From NCBI GenBank assembly GCA_937916485.1, contig CALFSV010000270.1, positions 1-34,788 of the forward strand: DNA of 34,788 bases, given 5' to 3'. This document shows, piece by piece, positions 1 to 8,184 of the stretch. Source of the DNA: an uncultured Paracoccaceae bacterium. GTDB taxonomy: Bacteria > Pseudomonadota > Alphaproteobacteria > Rhodobacterales > Rhodobacteraceae. A program made the translations under genes and the position numbers. The notes beneath the pieces were generated by a model. It searched no databases, was not told where the DNA came from, and worked only from the letters and a program-made list of their open reading frames with translations. How positions within the stretch are numbered: the stretch's first letter is position 1; each line of letters opens with the position of its first letter.

Positions 1-739
1 CCACACCCATCACGCCGCCGTTGGACTGCACGATCAGCAATTCCCCATCAAAGCCTTTGGCATCAAGACCCTGCTCCAGCCGGTCGAGGTAGGACGAAAC
101 CACAGGCTGCAGATAGGCGTTCAGCGTGGCGGTCGACAGCCGCTCGAACTCGCGGATCTCGGGCAAGATCTCGGTGGCGGCCGTCACATAGGTCGTGGGC
201 CAAACGCTGCGCACGGCCTCGACCGCGATGCGTTCATTCTCGGGGTTGGCGTAGCCATTGATGAAAAAGACGCAGACCGCCTCGCATCCCGCCTCGGCCA
301 GCGCGCGGGCTTGGCGCTTTACCACTTCGGGATCGACAGCCTCAAGGATCGTGCCATCGGCAAGTACACGCTCGGCGACCTCGACACGGTCGGGGCGGGC
401 CACGACCGGCACAAAGGCCCCGCGCAGCCCCCAAGTGGTGGGACGATCACGGCGGCGCATCTCCAAGACGTCCCGAAAACCCTCGGTCGTGATGATGCCC
501 GTGCGCGTGCCTTTTCGTTCCAACAGCGCGTTTGTGCCAACGGTCGTGCCATGTACAACTGTGCGAATATCGGCGAAATCGGTAACTTTGCGGCCGATAC
601 CTTCGATAAAGCCTTTCGACTGATCACCGCGGGTTGACGGAACCTTGGTCGTTTCGACCTGCCCGGTTGCTTCGTTGAAAACAAAGACATCAGTAAAGGT
701 GCCGCCGACATCGACGCCGATCACGATTGTGCCGCTCAT
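1..739 (-). CDS. hyuA: Hydantoinase/oxoprolinase A subunit (HyuA), 3' end outside window
   Basis: Only the N-terminal 246 codons lie in the window; the gene runs off the left edge. The ATG at 739 overlaps the hyuB stop as ATGA. The product starts MSGTIVIGVDVGGTFTDVF, the sugar-kinase/Hsp70-like phosphate-binding loop of the Hydant_A_N domain. It continues with the family signature HGTTVGTNALLERKGTRTG and an EGFRDVLE-type segment at about residues 60-90. In this family the A and B subunits form a cytosolic ATP-dependent cyclic amidase acting on 5-oxoproline, hydantoin or N-methylhydantoin; some relatives are acetone or acetophenone carboxylases. It is the last visible gene of a minus-strand operon that also carries LeuCD-like and isocitrate-lyase-like genes. 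The family is clear; the substrate cannot be read from sequence. Confidence 0.93.
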   Translation of the reverse strand, partial: MSGTIVIGVDVGGTFTDVFVFNEATGQVETTKVPSTRGDQSKGFIEGIGRKVTDFADIRTVVHGTTVGTNALLERKGTRTGIITTEGFRDVLEMRRRDRPTTWGLRGAFVPVVARPDRVEVAERVLADGTILEAVDPEVVKRQARALAEAGCEAVCVFFINGYANPENERIAVEAVRSVWPTTYVTAATEILPEIREFERLSTATLNAYLQPVVSSYLDRLEQGLDAKGFDGELLIVQSNGGVMGV

Positions 740-2469
740 GCTGCGCGCTCCTTGCGAAGGGCTGCTGTCGCGCCCGCATCCAACGTTCCATCCACAGCGA
801 TCACAACGCCGTAGCTGTCGCTCGCAACTTCGGCACTGACATAGCCCAGCGTGACATCGGCCAGCACCGCTTCGGGTGGGCGATCAAGCGCATTTCCATA
901 GCCGCCACCGCCCGGTGTTTCCAACCGCAGCTTCTGGCCACGCGTGATATGAATCCCGACCATTTTCGAGACCATCGGCGGGGTATGCTCGCCATCAGCC
1001 TGTTCATACACAAAGCGGTTGGTGGCCGCATCGCCGCCGCCCACTATCCCGCGCGGCGCAACCTTGCCGCGTTCACCGAACAAGAAGACATCGGCGTTCG
1101 CTTCCAACAGCGCGATCTCGTAGATCGCGCCAAGGCCCCCACGATACCGCCCGGCACCGCCCGAATCCTCGCGCAGGGCCCATTTTGTGAAGCGGACGGG
1201 ATAGGCCGCCTCCAAGATCTCTAGAGGTGGAATGGTCGCGGTCGAGATCGGCGCATTGCCATGGTTCAAGCCATCGCCTGTCCCATGCGCGCCATGCCCA
1301 CCCCCAAAGAAAGAGAACATCACCCAACGCGCACCATTGGCACGGTGGCCCGCCAACGACAGCGCATTGATCGTGCCATAGGCACAGGCCATCGCGTCCT
1401 CGGGGGCGACCTGGGTGATCGTTTGGAACATGACATCGATCAGGCGCAAGATGGTCTCGGTATAGCCGCCAACAGGTTTGGGCGCCTTGACCGACAGAAG
1501 CGAGCCTTCATCAATGCGGAATGTCACGGGTTCAAGCACCCCCGCGTTTGCGGGCACATCGCCGAAGATATGCTTCAAGGCGACGTAACAGGCCGCAATC
1601 GTCGTGGCGCGCGAGATATTCACCGGCCCCTGACACGCAGGCGATGAGCGCGTAAAATCAAGGATCATCTTGTCGCCATCGATGGTCATATCGAGGGCGA
1701 TCTTGAGCGGAACATCGTCAATCCCGTCGTTGTCGAGCCAATCTTCGGCCGAATAGGTGCCTGATGGCAAGCCAGCGATCTTGGTGCGCATCATTGTCGC
1801 TGCGCGAGCCTTGAGCGCTGCCAAAGCATAGCGGGCCGTCTGCACACCATATTCATCTAACAGGGCATTCAGGCGCTTTTCGCCCAGATCCATTGCATTG
1901 ATCTGCCCGTTGAGGTCACCATAGAGCGACATCGGCTGACGCGAATTGGACGACAAGATATCGACCACATCTTGTCGAAACTGGCCCCGATCATAGAGCT
2001 TAACCGGCGGGATCAATATCCCTTCCTGAAAGCACTCGGTCGCAGCTGGGTTATAGTTGCCCGGGACGTTTCCACCGACGTCATGCCAGTGACCGACGGA
2101 TGCGAGATAGCAAAACACCTCGCCATCGCGGAACACGGGTTTGACGAGACGAAAATCCGACAAATGCGTGCCGCCATCGTAGGGATCGTTGAAGATCCAC
2201 ACATCGCCTTCGTTGACACCGCCCTGCGCCGCCGCCTTCTTGATGACAGCCTTGACCGCAAAGGCCATCACCCCCACGAAAATCGGCAGCCCGGATTTGC
2301 CTTGTACCAGCGTATCGCCGTTTTCGGCGTCATACAGGCCATGGCTTGCATCATGCGCCTCAGCGATGATCGGGTTGAATGCCGAACGGAACAATGTCGC
2401 ATCCATTTCATCGGCGATCTGCTCGAAACGGCCCTTGAGAATGGCAAGTGTGACGGGATCAATTTCCAT
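736..2469 (-). CDS. hyuB: Hydantoinase/oxoprolinase B subunit (HyuB)
   Basis: This 577-residue protein belongs to the Hydantoinase_B family, the partner of HyuA. I chose the ATG at 2469 because the product then begins MEIDPVTLAILKGRFEQIA, the usual start of the family, and an AAGGGA Shine-Dalgarno-like stretch lies just upstream; an in-frame start at 2511 would add an atypical leader. Visible family features are SHGLYD near residue 45, FNDPYDGGTHLSD near residue 95, and a Gly-rich C-terminus (LRLETPGGGGYGNAL near residue 520). The 5' end overlaps the preceding lyase gene by 11 bases, and the stop overlaps hyuA as ATGA, so translation is probably coupled. Predicted role: with HyuA, ATP-driven opening of a cyclic amide or imide. 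Carboxylase activity is the main alternative. Confidence 0.93.
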   Translation of the reverse strand: MEIDPVTLAILKGRFEQIADEMDATLFRSAFNPIIAEAHDASHGLYDAENGDTLVQGKSGLPIFVGVMAFAVKAVIKKAAAQGGVNEGDVWIFNDPYDGGTHLSDFRLVKPVFRDGEVFCYLASVGHWHDVGGNVPGNYNPAATECFQEGILIPPVKLYDRGQFRQDVVDILSSNSRQPMSLYGDLNGQINAMDLGEKRLNALLDEYGVQTARYALAALKARAATMMRTKIAGLPSGTYSAEDWLDNDGIDDVPLKIALDMTIDGDKMILDFTRSSPACQGPVNISRATTIAACYVALKHIFGDVPANAGVLEPVTFRIDEGSLLSVKAPKPVGGYTETILRLIDVMFQTITQVAPEDAMACAYGTINALSLAGHRANGARWVMFSFFGGGHGAHGTGDGLNHGNAPISTATIPPLEILEAAYPVRFTKWALREDSGGAGRYRGGLGAIYEIALLEANADVFLFGERGKVAPRGIVGGGDAATNRFVYEQADGEHTPPMVSKMVGIHITRGQKLRLETPGGGGYGNALDRPPEAVLADVTLGYVSAEVASDSYGVVIAVDGTLDAGATAALRKERAA

Positions 2470-3316
2470 AGGAATTCCCTTTTTTGAGCATGTCGCCGGT
2501 CCCGATGACATCGTTTAGGCCAGAGAAATCGAACATGCGGTCTTTGAAACCTTCGTTGGATCCGGTGGAGATGAGGCCGCGGTAATAGTCACCCGCCGTT
2601 TTCGCTAAGGCGCGCACGACGCCACCGGGGAAAATAACCAATGAAAACCCAAGGCTTTGAAGATCGGCTGTGCCATGGATGGGGGTTTTGCCGCCCTCGA
2701 CCATATTTGCCATCAAGGGAATACGCCCGGCAAAGCGCGCGGCGATCGCCTCGAGTTGTGCGCGGGTCTGGGGCGCTTCGATGAAGAGGATATCGGCACC
2801 TGCCTCGATGTAGAGCGCTGCACGATCGCAGGCCGCCTCGAACCCTTCGACGGCAATCGCATCGGTGCGCGCGATCACCAGTGTCGCCTCGCTGGTGCGC
2901 GCATCGACGGCGGCACGAATTTTCCCAGCCATTTCCGTGTCCGAGATCAGCGTCTTGCCATCCAGATGGCCACAGCGTTTGGGCATGGTCTGATCTTCAA
3001 GCTGCAGCGCATTTGCGCCTGCACGCTCGAACACCCGCATGGTGCGCTGCACGTTCAGGGCATTGCCGAAACCATTGTCGGCATCCACGATCAACGGCAT
3101 CGAAACGCGGTCACGGATCAATGCGATTGTGTCGGCCACCTCGGCCATCGACACGAGGCCAATATCGGGACGCCCGAAGCGGGTATAGGCTATGCCCGCA
3201 CCCGAGAGATAGGCCGCCTTGGCCCCGGCTTGTTCCGCGATCAGCGCCGTCAACGCATCGCAAACGCCCGGCGCCAGCAAGATATCCGGCCCGCTCAACA
3301 GGGCTTTGAGTGTCAT
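2459..3316 (-). CDS. Isocitrate lyase/PEP mutase family lyase (copy 1)
   Basis: This 285-residue protein has the PEP mutase/isocitrate lyase alpha/beta-barrel fold. Diagnostic residues are the metal-site DAD/NGFG loop (Asp78, Asp80), LED at 106-108, the mobile catalytic loop PKRCGH with Cys115, and IARTDA with Arg150. Family members cleave 2-hydroxy dicarboxylates (2-methylisocitrate, 2,3-dimethylmalate, oxaloacetate) by retro-Claisen chemistry, giving pyruvate or glyoxylate plus a carboxylate. The length fits methylisocitrate lyase and dimethylmalate lyase rather than the larger isocitrate lyase. It overlaps the upstream LeuD-like gene as ATGA and hyuB by 11 bases. Because it follows a hydratase-type LeuCD pair, cleavage of an alkylated malate is the most economical reading. 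Copies 2 and 3 are at 11211 and 31259. Confidence 0.92.
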   Translation of the reverse strand: MTLKALLSGPDILLAPGVCDALTALIAEQAGAKAAYLSGAGIAYTRFGRPDIGLVSMAEVADTIALIRDRVSMPLIVDADNGFGNALNVQRTMRVFERAGANALQLEDQTMPKRCGHLDGKTLISDTEMAGKIRAAVDARTSEATLVIARTDAIAVEGFEAACDRAALYIEAGADILFIEAPQTRAQLEAIAARFAGRIPLMANMVEGGKTPIHGTADLQSLGFSLVIFPGGVVRALAKTAGDYYRGLISTGSNEGFKDRMFDFSGLNDVIGTGDMLKKGNSYGN

Positions 3317-3816
3317 TGACTTGGTCCTTTGTCATCGGCGGCAAAGCGTTTTTTTAAATAAGGCACAAGGCCGCCTGCCTGAATGATTGCACGTAGGTTC
3401 TCAGGCATCGGATCAAGTGGCAGTGCGATCCCCTTGGCCGTCAGTTGCAAAACCCCACCATCGGCATCCAGCGTCGCAAGATCGCCATCTACCACGCCGT
3501 CGATGCTGGGGGCGATCAATACGGGCAGGCCCAGATTGACGGCGTTGCGATAGAAGATTCCAGCGAAGGATAGCGCGACCACACCAGCAACCTGCAGGTG
3601 GCGCAGCGCTTCGGCGGCCTGTTCGCGCGACGAGCCCGCGCCGAAGTTACGCCCGGCGACCACGATATCGCCCGGCTGCACGCTGGGTGCGAAATCAGGG
3701 CGCGCTGCTTCCAGGCAATGGGCGGCAATCGCCTCGATTCCGCCGCGCATATATTGGCCGGGCGCAAGCTGATCGGTATCGATATCGTCACCCAAAAGGA
3801 AAATCCGCCCGATCAT
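3313..3816 (-). CDS. Aconitase-family small subunit (LeuD-type hydro-lyase)
   Basis: A 167-residue swivel-domain subunit. I used the ATG at 3816, which overlaps the large-subunit stop as ATGA; the frame stays open upstream but there overlaps the large subunit. Signatures are GDDIDTDQLAPGQYMRGG at about residues 9-26 and GRNFGAGSSREQAAEAL near residues 56-72, the substrate-contacting GSSRE loop of LeuD/homoaconitase/dimethylmaleate hydratase small subunits. The C-terminal YLKKR is also typical. With the large subunit it should form a 4Fe-4S hydro-lyase that hydrates a cis-unsaturated dicarboxylate or isomerises a hydroxy acid. No leuA or leuB neighbours are present, so a role in leucine synthesis is unlikely. 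Confidence 0.92.
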   Translation of the reverse strand: MIGRIFLLGDDIDTDQLAPGQYMRGGIEAIAAHCLEAARPDFAPSVQPGDIVVAGRNFGAGSSREQAAEALRHLQVAGVVALSFAGIFYRNAVNLGLPVLIAPSIDGVVDGDLATLDADGGVLQLTAKGIALPLDPMPENLRAIIQAGGLVPYLKKRFAADDKGPSQ

Positions 3817-5075
3817 GCCAGCATCTCCCTTGGGTCGATGATGTGACCCGCGACTGCGGCGGCGGCCACGGTTAAGGGCGAACCAAGCCAGACCTGCGAG
3901 GACGCCTCGCCCATCCTGCCTTTGAAGTTGCGCGCCGTCGAAGAGATACAGGTCACATCGGCACCGAGCCGATATGTTCCATAGCCCGCGCAGATGCCAC
4001 AGGCATTGGGCAAGATCTTTGCGCCAACCGCCTCGAAGATGGACATGATCCCATCGGCCTCGGCCCGGTCTTGATCGCGCTTGGAGGAGGGAGCCACCAA
4101 AAGATCCACCCCTGCCGCCAGTTTGCGTCCCTTGAGGATGCGCGCAGCAGCCTGAAGGTCTTCGTATTTGGCCCCGGTGCATGCGCCGACATAGGCCACG
4201 TTGATCGCGGTCTTGCCTGCCGCATCAGCGGGCATCGCGTTGGCCGGCGAATGCGGGGCGGCGACCTGTGGGGCAAGCGTCGTGGCATCAAAGATGTGAT
4301 GTTCGAGCACCGAGGCCCCTTCATCGCTATGCAGATCGGAAAGATCAGGAACACTGCCACCAACACTATGCAAAAAGGCCGCTGTGACATCATCCGGGGC
4401 AACAAGCCCGGTCTGGCCGCCGAGTTCGGCAGCCATATTGGACAGTGTCATGCGTTCTTGCATCGAAAGCGCGCGGATCGCCTCGCCGGTGTATTCCACG
4501 GCCTGATACTTGCCGCCATCCATGCCCAGACGCCCACATAAGGCCAGCATGATGTCTTTTGCCATCAACCCGTCACCCAGACGGCCGGTCCATTCGATCA
4601 AGATCGTCTCGGGCACCTTCACCCAGATCTCGCCCGTCGCAAGCACACCTGCCATTTCGGTGGCACCGATCCCGAACATAAAGGCGCCCATCGCACCGCC
4701 CGTGGGCGAATGGCTGTCACCGCCTACCGCGAACATGCCAGGTCGTAGCTGGCCGCTTTCGGGCAGAACCACGTGGCAGATGCCAAGCCCGTCGTGAAAA
4801 CGCACACCTGTCCGGCGCGCCCAATCCCGCGTCATGGCAAGGATCGCGGCCCCCTCCTCCGTATCGCCCGGAACGAAATGGTCGGCGACAAGCACAATTT
4901 TATCTTTGTCCCAAAGCCCAACGCCCAAATCCTGCAAGATCGGCGCGACACGCCGCGGCCCACCCGAATCGTGAATCATCGCCAGATCCACTCGCGCGGT
5001 GACGACATCGCCGGGTGTCACGTGATCGCGGCCTGCAGCGCGCGCGATAATCTTTTGTGCCAAGGTTTGACGCAT
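3813..5075 (-). CDS. Aconitase-family large subunit (LeuC/homoaconitase-type, 4Fe-4S)
   Basis: A 420-residue large subunit. The ATG at 5075 shares one base with the regulator stop (TGATG) and follows a strong GGAGGAGGGG Shine-Dalgarno; a TTG one codon earlier is the alternative. Features: ADHFVPG near residue 65, GDSHSPTGGAMG near residue 120, and candidate Fe-S cysteines in VGACTGAKYEDL (near residue 300) and NACGICAGYG (near residue 355). The GACTGAK and GICAGYG forms depart from leucine-pathway LeuC (typically SCTNSR and SMCLGMN), which suggests a different substrate. Known relatives include homoaconitase and dimethylmaleate hydratase. Placed between a GntR regulator and the small subunit, with a C-C lyase next, it probably hydrates the substrate of that lyase. 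Confidence 0.92.
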   Translation of the reverse strand: MRQTLAQKIIARAAGRDHVTPGDVVTARVDLAMIHDSGGPRRVAPILQDLGVGLWDKDKIVLVADHFVPGDTEEGAAILAMTRDWARRTGVRFHDGLGICHVVLPESGQLRPGMFAVGGDSHSPTGGAMGAFMFGIGATEMAGVLATGEIWVKVPETILIEWTGRLGDGLMAKDIMLALCGRLGMDGGKYQAVEYTGEAIRALSMQERMTLSNMAAELGGQTGLVAPDDVTAAFLHSVGGSVPDLSDLHSDEGASVLEHHIFDATTLAPQVAAPHSPANAMPADAAGKTAINVAYVGACTGAKYEDLQAAARILKGRKLAAGVDLLVAPSSKRDQDRAEADGIMSIFEAVGAKILPNACGICAGYGTYRLGADVTCISSTARNFKGRMGEASSQVWLGSPLTVAAAAVAGHIIDPREMLA

Positions 5076-5926
5076 CAACTTGTCCCCTCCTCCGCCGCCC
5101 AGAGCGGACCGTCAGAGCCCGCCTTGCGCGTCATGGACATCTCAATGTGGTAAAGGTCGGGGCGGTAAAGCGCCCGAATATATTGCACCGCTCGATCATC
5201 GGCGCTGCGCGCGATGCGGCGCACCTCCAATAAGGGTGCGCCTGCGCTCACCTCGAGTGCCTGCGCGGTATCGGGCGCGGCCAGCGTCGCCGATACTGTT
5301 TGACGCGCCGATGCGACAGGATGGCCCGCTTGCTCCAAGAGCGTCAGCATCGAAGTCGATGCCAGTGCGGCGGCGTCGAATTCGCGGCCCACATCGGCGG
5401 GCAGGAAGCAGACGAGATAAGACATCGGCACACCATCGAGCGTGCGCACACGGACCGAACGCTGCACTTCTGCCCCGTCATCCAACTCCAATGCGCTAGC
5501 GATATCGGGACCGGCATTTAGGTATTCAAACGACAAAAGCCGCACTTCGGTCGTGGCCTGCATCATGCTGATATTCTCAAGCCAGCCATCGATCGAGGTG
5601 CGCACGGCACTGGCGCCGGCACGCTCCAACACCCTCGTGCCGCGCCCGCGTTCGCGCTTGACCAACCCGGCCTCGGCCAGTTCGTCTAGTGCCCGCTTCG
5701 CTGTAATGCGCGACACGCCATAATCGCGCGATAAATCGAACTCCCCCGGCAAAACGGTCCCTGGCCCAAACTCACCGCTGTCGATCCGGTTTTGCAACTG
5801 CACCAGCAATTGCTGGTAGAGAGGCACCGGCGACGCCGGGTCCAGCCGTGTCGGAGCGCATGGCTCGGCGACAGAGTTGGCCGCAACGTTCACGGCTGAG
5901 ATGCAAGGTTGGTCACGCTCATACAC
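5075..5926 (-). CDS. GntR/HutC-type transcriptional regulator with UTRA domain
   Basis: A 283-residue one-component regulator. The N-terminal winged helix-turn-helix spans roughly residues 28-100 (LYQQLLVQLQNRI, GTVLPGEFDLSRDYGVSRIT, ALDELAEAGLVKRERGRGT), followed by a UTRA ligand-binding domain at about 115-265 (VQRSVRVRTLDGVPMSYL and ALYRPDLYHIEMSM). The frame opens with GTG at 5926; the first 30 codons are poorly conserved in style, so a start a little further in is possible. It is the first gene of the leuCD-like/lyase/hyuBA operon, translationally linked to the large subunit (TGATG). An inverted repeat abuts its start, so it probably autoregulates the operon. The ligand is unknown, presumably an acid or imide from the pathway. 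Confidence 0.9.
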   Translation of the reverse strand: MYERDQPCISAVNVAANSVAEPCAPTRLDPASPVPLYQQLLVQLQNRIDSGEFGPGTVLPGEFDLSRDYGVSRITAKRALDELAEAGLVKRERGRGTRVLERAGASAVRTSIDGWLENISMMQATTEVRLLSFEYLNAGPDIASALELDDGAEVQRSVRVRTLDGVPMSYLVCFLPADVGREFDAAALASTSMLTLLEQAGHPVASARQTVSATLAAPDTAQALEVSAGAPLLEVRRIARSADDRAVQYIRALYRPDLYHIEMSMTRKAGSDGPLWAAEEGTS

Positions 5927-5953
5927 CTAATGATATAACATTAAGTCATTAGG
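5926..5953. promoter_or_regulatory. Candidate operator of the GntR/UTRA regulator
   Basis: An 8-base perfect inverted repeat, CCTAATGA (5926-5933) and TCATTAGG (5946-5953), is separated by 12 bases. A nested repeat, TAATG (5928-5932) and CATTA (5939-5943), gives three half-sites in 26 bases. It is the only AT-rich patch near the regulator and lies directly upstream of its GTG. On the minus strand TTGCCC (5958-5953) and TATCAT (5936-5931) stand 16 bases apart as possible -35 and -10 boxes inside the repeat, which would fit repression by occlusion. That the GntR protein binds here is inferred from position and symmetry. Confidence 0.55.
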
Positions 5954-5963
5954 GCAAGGCCGA

Positions 5964-6731
5964 TTATGCGTGATCGCTTTTCTCTGCCGCGTCCAGCATC
6001 TCGTGGACCACCGCCCGGCGCGAGGTCAGTGCCGTGGGATATGCCACACGGCTATGGGTCAGCCCCAAGCCCAACACGGTTTCCGCCAGCTTATAGGTCA
6101 GGGGACCGGGGTTCACGACGGGCACAGGCAGCCGTGCGGCCAGATAGGCATGTGCCTGATGCATTGTGGTTGAACCCAGAAGGATCACATCGGCCCCATC
6201 CTCTTCGATACAGCGTCGCGCAACCGCTTCGAGGGCGGGGAAGATGTCGCTTTCCTTGCCTGCCATCAAGGCTTGGTTGTCCGGTGTGGCATCGATCCAT
6301 CGAATGGAGGCACAGTGGTGTTGCACGCCAAGTTCAGTCAGTGTCTTGCGATACAGATGTTGCCAATGTGGCCACATCGCGATGATCGAGAATTTATGGC
6401 CCAGCATCATCGCCATCAAAACCGACGCACGACCGGGGCCGATCACCGGGATGGATAATTCAGAACGCAACCCTGCCATGCCACTATCCGACATCGTGTC
6501 AATGCAAACGGCATCAAAGCCGCGCGCCTCAGCCTCAAGGCCCGCTTCCAAAGCGCCCAGTTCAGCCAAGACCATATCGGAGGCACTGACATAATTGCGC
6601 GGCGCAACGCGCACGGATTCGAAAACAAACTCGATGTTGGGACCAAGCTCCACCGCGTTGAGCTGTGCGCGCCGTTGGTCGCGGTTCTCTTCACTCATCG
6701 GGAAAGGAACGATTACAAGAACGCGTTTCAT
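5964..6731 (-). CDS. Asp/Glu/hydantoin racemase superfamily protein lacking both usual cysteines
   Basis: A 255-residue protein with the two-domain Asp/Glu racemase fold (MKRVLVIVPF start, ADVILLGSTTM near residues 180-190, IPVIGPG near residue 95). Active members use two cysteines, one in an ACxxDPG-like loop and one in an LGCAG loop. Here the equivalent positions read IDTMSDSGM (Thr79) and LLGSTTM (Ser187), so the classic two-base thiol mechanism is not available. The nearby Cys76 is three residues off register. It may be a maleate-isomerase-like, lyase-like or binding variant with changed chemistry. The ATG has an AGGAG site 7 bases upstream. It is the first minus-strand gene of this block and diverges from the MmgE/PrpD gene at 6814. 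Confidence 0.85.
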   Translation of the reverse strand: MKRVLVIVPFPMSEENRDQRRAQLNAVELGPNIEFVFESVRVAPRNYVSASDMVLAELGALEAGLEAEARGFDAVCIDTMSDSGMAGLRSELSIPVIGPGRASVLMAMMLGHKFSIIAMWPHWQHLYRKTLTELGVQHHCASIRWIDATPDNQALMAGKESDIFPALEAVARRCIEEDGADVILLGSTTMHQAHAYLAARLPVPVVNPGPLTYKLAETVLGLGLTHSRVAYPTALTSRRAVVHEMLDAAEKSDHA

Positions 6732-6813
6732 CTCAGGCTCCTATCTGCTTGCAGCTTCGCTCATGGCGGGCCTAAGCTGAGAGGCAATCAGGAAAACGCG
6801 TGAGGGGCAAGGC
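6732..6813. promoter_or_regulatory. Divergent intergenic region (racemase-fold gene / MmgE-PrpD operon)
   Basis: These 82 bases separate two divergently transcribed operons and must carry at least part of both promoters. The ends hold AGGAG for the minus gene and a GAGGGGCAAGG purine tract for the plus gene. I see no convincing -35/-10 pair, no TAATG/CATTA repeat and no TGTnnACA element, so how this pair is controlled is unclear. Confidence 0.4.
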
Positions 6814-8184
6814 ATGGACAGTCTCGGTAAAGTGGCGGATTTCGCCGCCAATACGGTGACGGCCACGATAGCGGGTGATGTGTTGAGCCGCACGGCGCTG
6901 ATCCTTGCCGATTGTATCGGAGCAATAGTCGGCGGTGCCGCCGAACCGGATGTCGCTGCCTTGCGCCGTCGGCCGGTCGGCACCGGGCCCGCTTTGCTTA
7001 TTGGCACCGATCAAACCCGCCCTGCAGGCATGGCAGCGCTTTTGAACGGCACGGCAGGCACCACCTTGGAAATGGATGAGGGCAACCAGTTCTGCAAAGG
7101 TCATCCCGGCATGCACACCGTACCCGCAGCACTTGCCGTATCGGCGGGACGCGATGTGTCGGGTGCGGATTTTCTGGCAGCAGTCGCGACAGGCTATGAT
7201 GTCGGCGCACGGGTCGGCATCGCCACCCGACTGCGCCCATCCATGCACCCGCATGGGACATGGGGGGCCATTTGTGCCGCGACCGCTGTAGCCCGACTGC
7301 AAGGAGCGGATGCCGCGCAGATGCGCCATGCCATTAGCCTGTCGGCGAGCCTTGGTTTATCCACATCGCGGCGCACGATGCTGGAGGGCGGCACGGTACG
7401 CAACGTGTTCGCCGGCGTCTCTGGCCAAATGGGTGTGCTTGCAGGCGATATGATCGCAGCGGGTTATACGGGCGACCATGACGGCGTGGCGCAGGTGTTC
7501 GGGCATGTCGTGTCGGACAGCTTTGACTCCGAGGCATTTTCCGCCGATCTCGGCTCCCGCTGGGAGGTCAGCCGAAATTATTTCAAGATGCATTCATGTT
7601 GCCGCTACAACCATGCGGCCCTTGATGCCTTGGCTATGCTGCGAGCGGCGCATCGCTTCGATACTGATGAGATCGCGGGTATTGTCGTCGAAACCTATGC
7701 GCTGGCCGTGGAACTAAACGACCCCGCGCCCAAGAATGTCTTGGCAGGCAAATTCTCTGTCCCCTTCGCCATCGCAACCGCCTTGGTCAATGGCACGACG
7801 CAGGTACAAAGCTTTACCATGCCCAATGTCGAAAACCCGGAGATCCTTGCGCTGGCCCAAAAGGTCAGTGTCATCGAAGACCGGGCGATGACCGCGATGC
7901 TACCACATAAGCGGCCCGCACGGGTCAGCGTGACACTGTCCGATGGTCGTTGCCTGCAAGCGGCGACCGAGACCAACCGTGGTGATTGGTCCGATCCTTA
8001 TCCGGCGACGGAAATCCGCGAAAAATACCTCTCCTTAACGACACGGCTGTGGCGCGAAGAGGCCGCGATCCGCATTTGGGACCATGTGATGGCGCTGGCG
8101 GATGCGCCCAGCCTCGACCCGCTGTTTTCGGAAATGGCGCAAGCGCCGCGCGAACCATCGAAGGATACTCAAAAAGATGCGTGA
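6814..8184 (+). CDS. MmgE/PrpD family protein (copy 1)
   Basis: This 456-residue protein matches the MmgE/PrpD family, which contains 2-methylcitrate dehydratase, cis-aconitate decarboxylase and iminodisuccinate epimerase; all act on polycarboxylates without a metal or cofactor. Family marks are LEMDEGN near residue 88 followed by GHPGMHTVPAALA, HPHGTWGAICAAT near residue 145, FKMHSCCRYNHAALDAL near residue 260, and KFSVPFAIATALVNG near residue 310. The last 8 bases overlap the next gene, the carbamoylase. Leading an operon of hydantoin enzymes is an unusual place for this family. It suggests that the ring-opened product carries, or becomes, a dicarboxylate that needs dehydration, hydration or epimerisation. 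Copy 3 at 23222 shares the DEG...H-x-G form; copy 2 differs. Confidence 0.9.
   Translation: MDSLGKVADFAANTVTATIAGDVLSRTALILADCIGAIVGGAAEPDVAALRRRPVGTGPALLIGTDQTRPAGMAALLNGTAGTTLEMDEGNQFCKGHPGMHTVPAALAVSAGRDVSGADFLAAVATGYDVGARVGIATRLRPSMHPHGTWGAICAATAVARLQGADAAQMRHAISLSASLGLSTSRRTMLEGGTVRNVFAGVSGQMGVLAGDMIAAGYTGDHDGVAQVFGHVVSDSFDSEAFSADLGSRWEVSRNYFKMHSCCRYNHAALDALAMLRAAHRFDTDEIAGIVVETYALAVELNDPAPKNVLAGKFSVPFAIATALVNGTTQVQSFTMPNVENPEILALAQKVSVIEDRAMTAMLPHKRPARVSVTLSDGRCLQAATETNRGDWSDPYPATEIREKYLSLTTRLWREEAAIRIWDHVMALADAPSLDPLFSEMAQAPREPSKDTQKDA

Noticed and set aside
3313..5075. Leucine biosynthesis leuCD
   Set aside because: There is no leuA or leuB, the Fe-S-region motifs (GACTGAK, GICAGYG) depart from leucine-pathway LeuC, and the operon holds catabolic lyase and hydantoinase genes.
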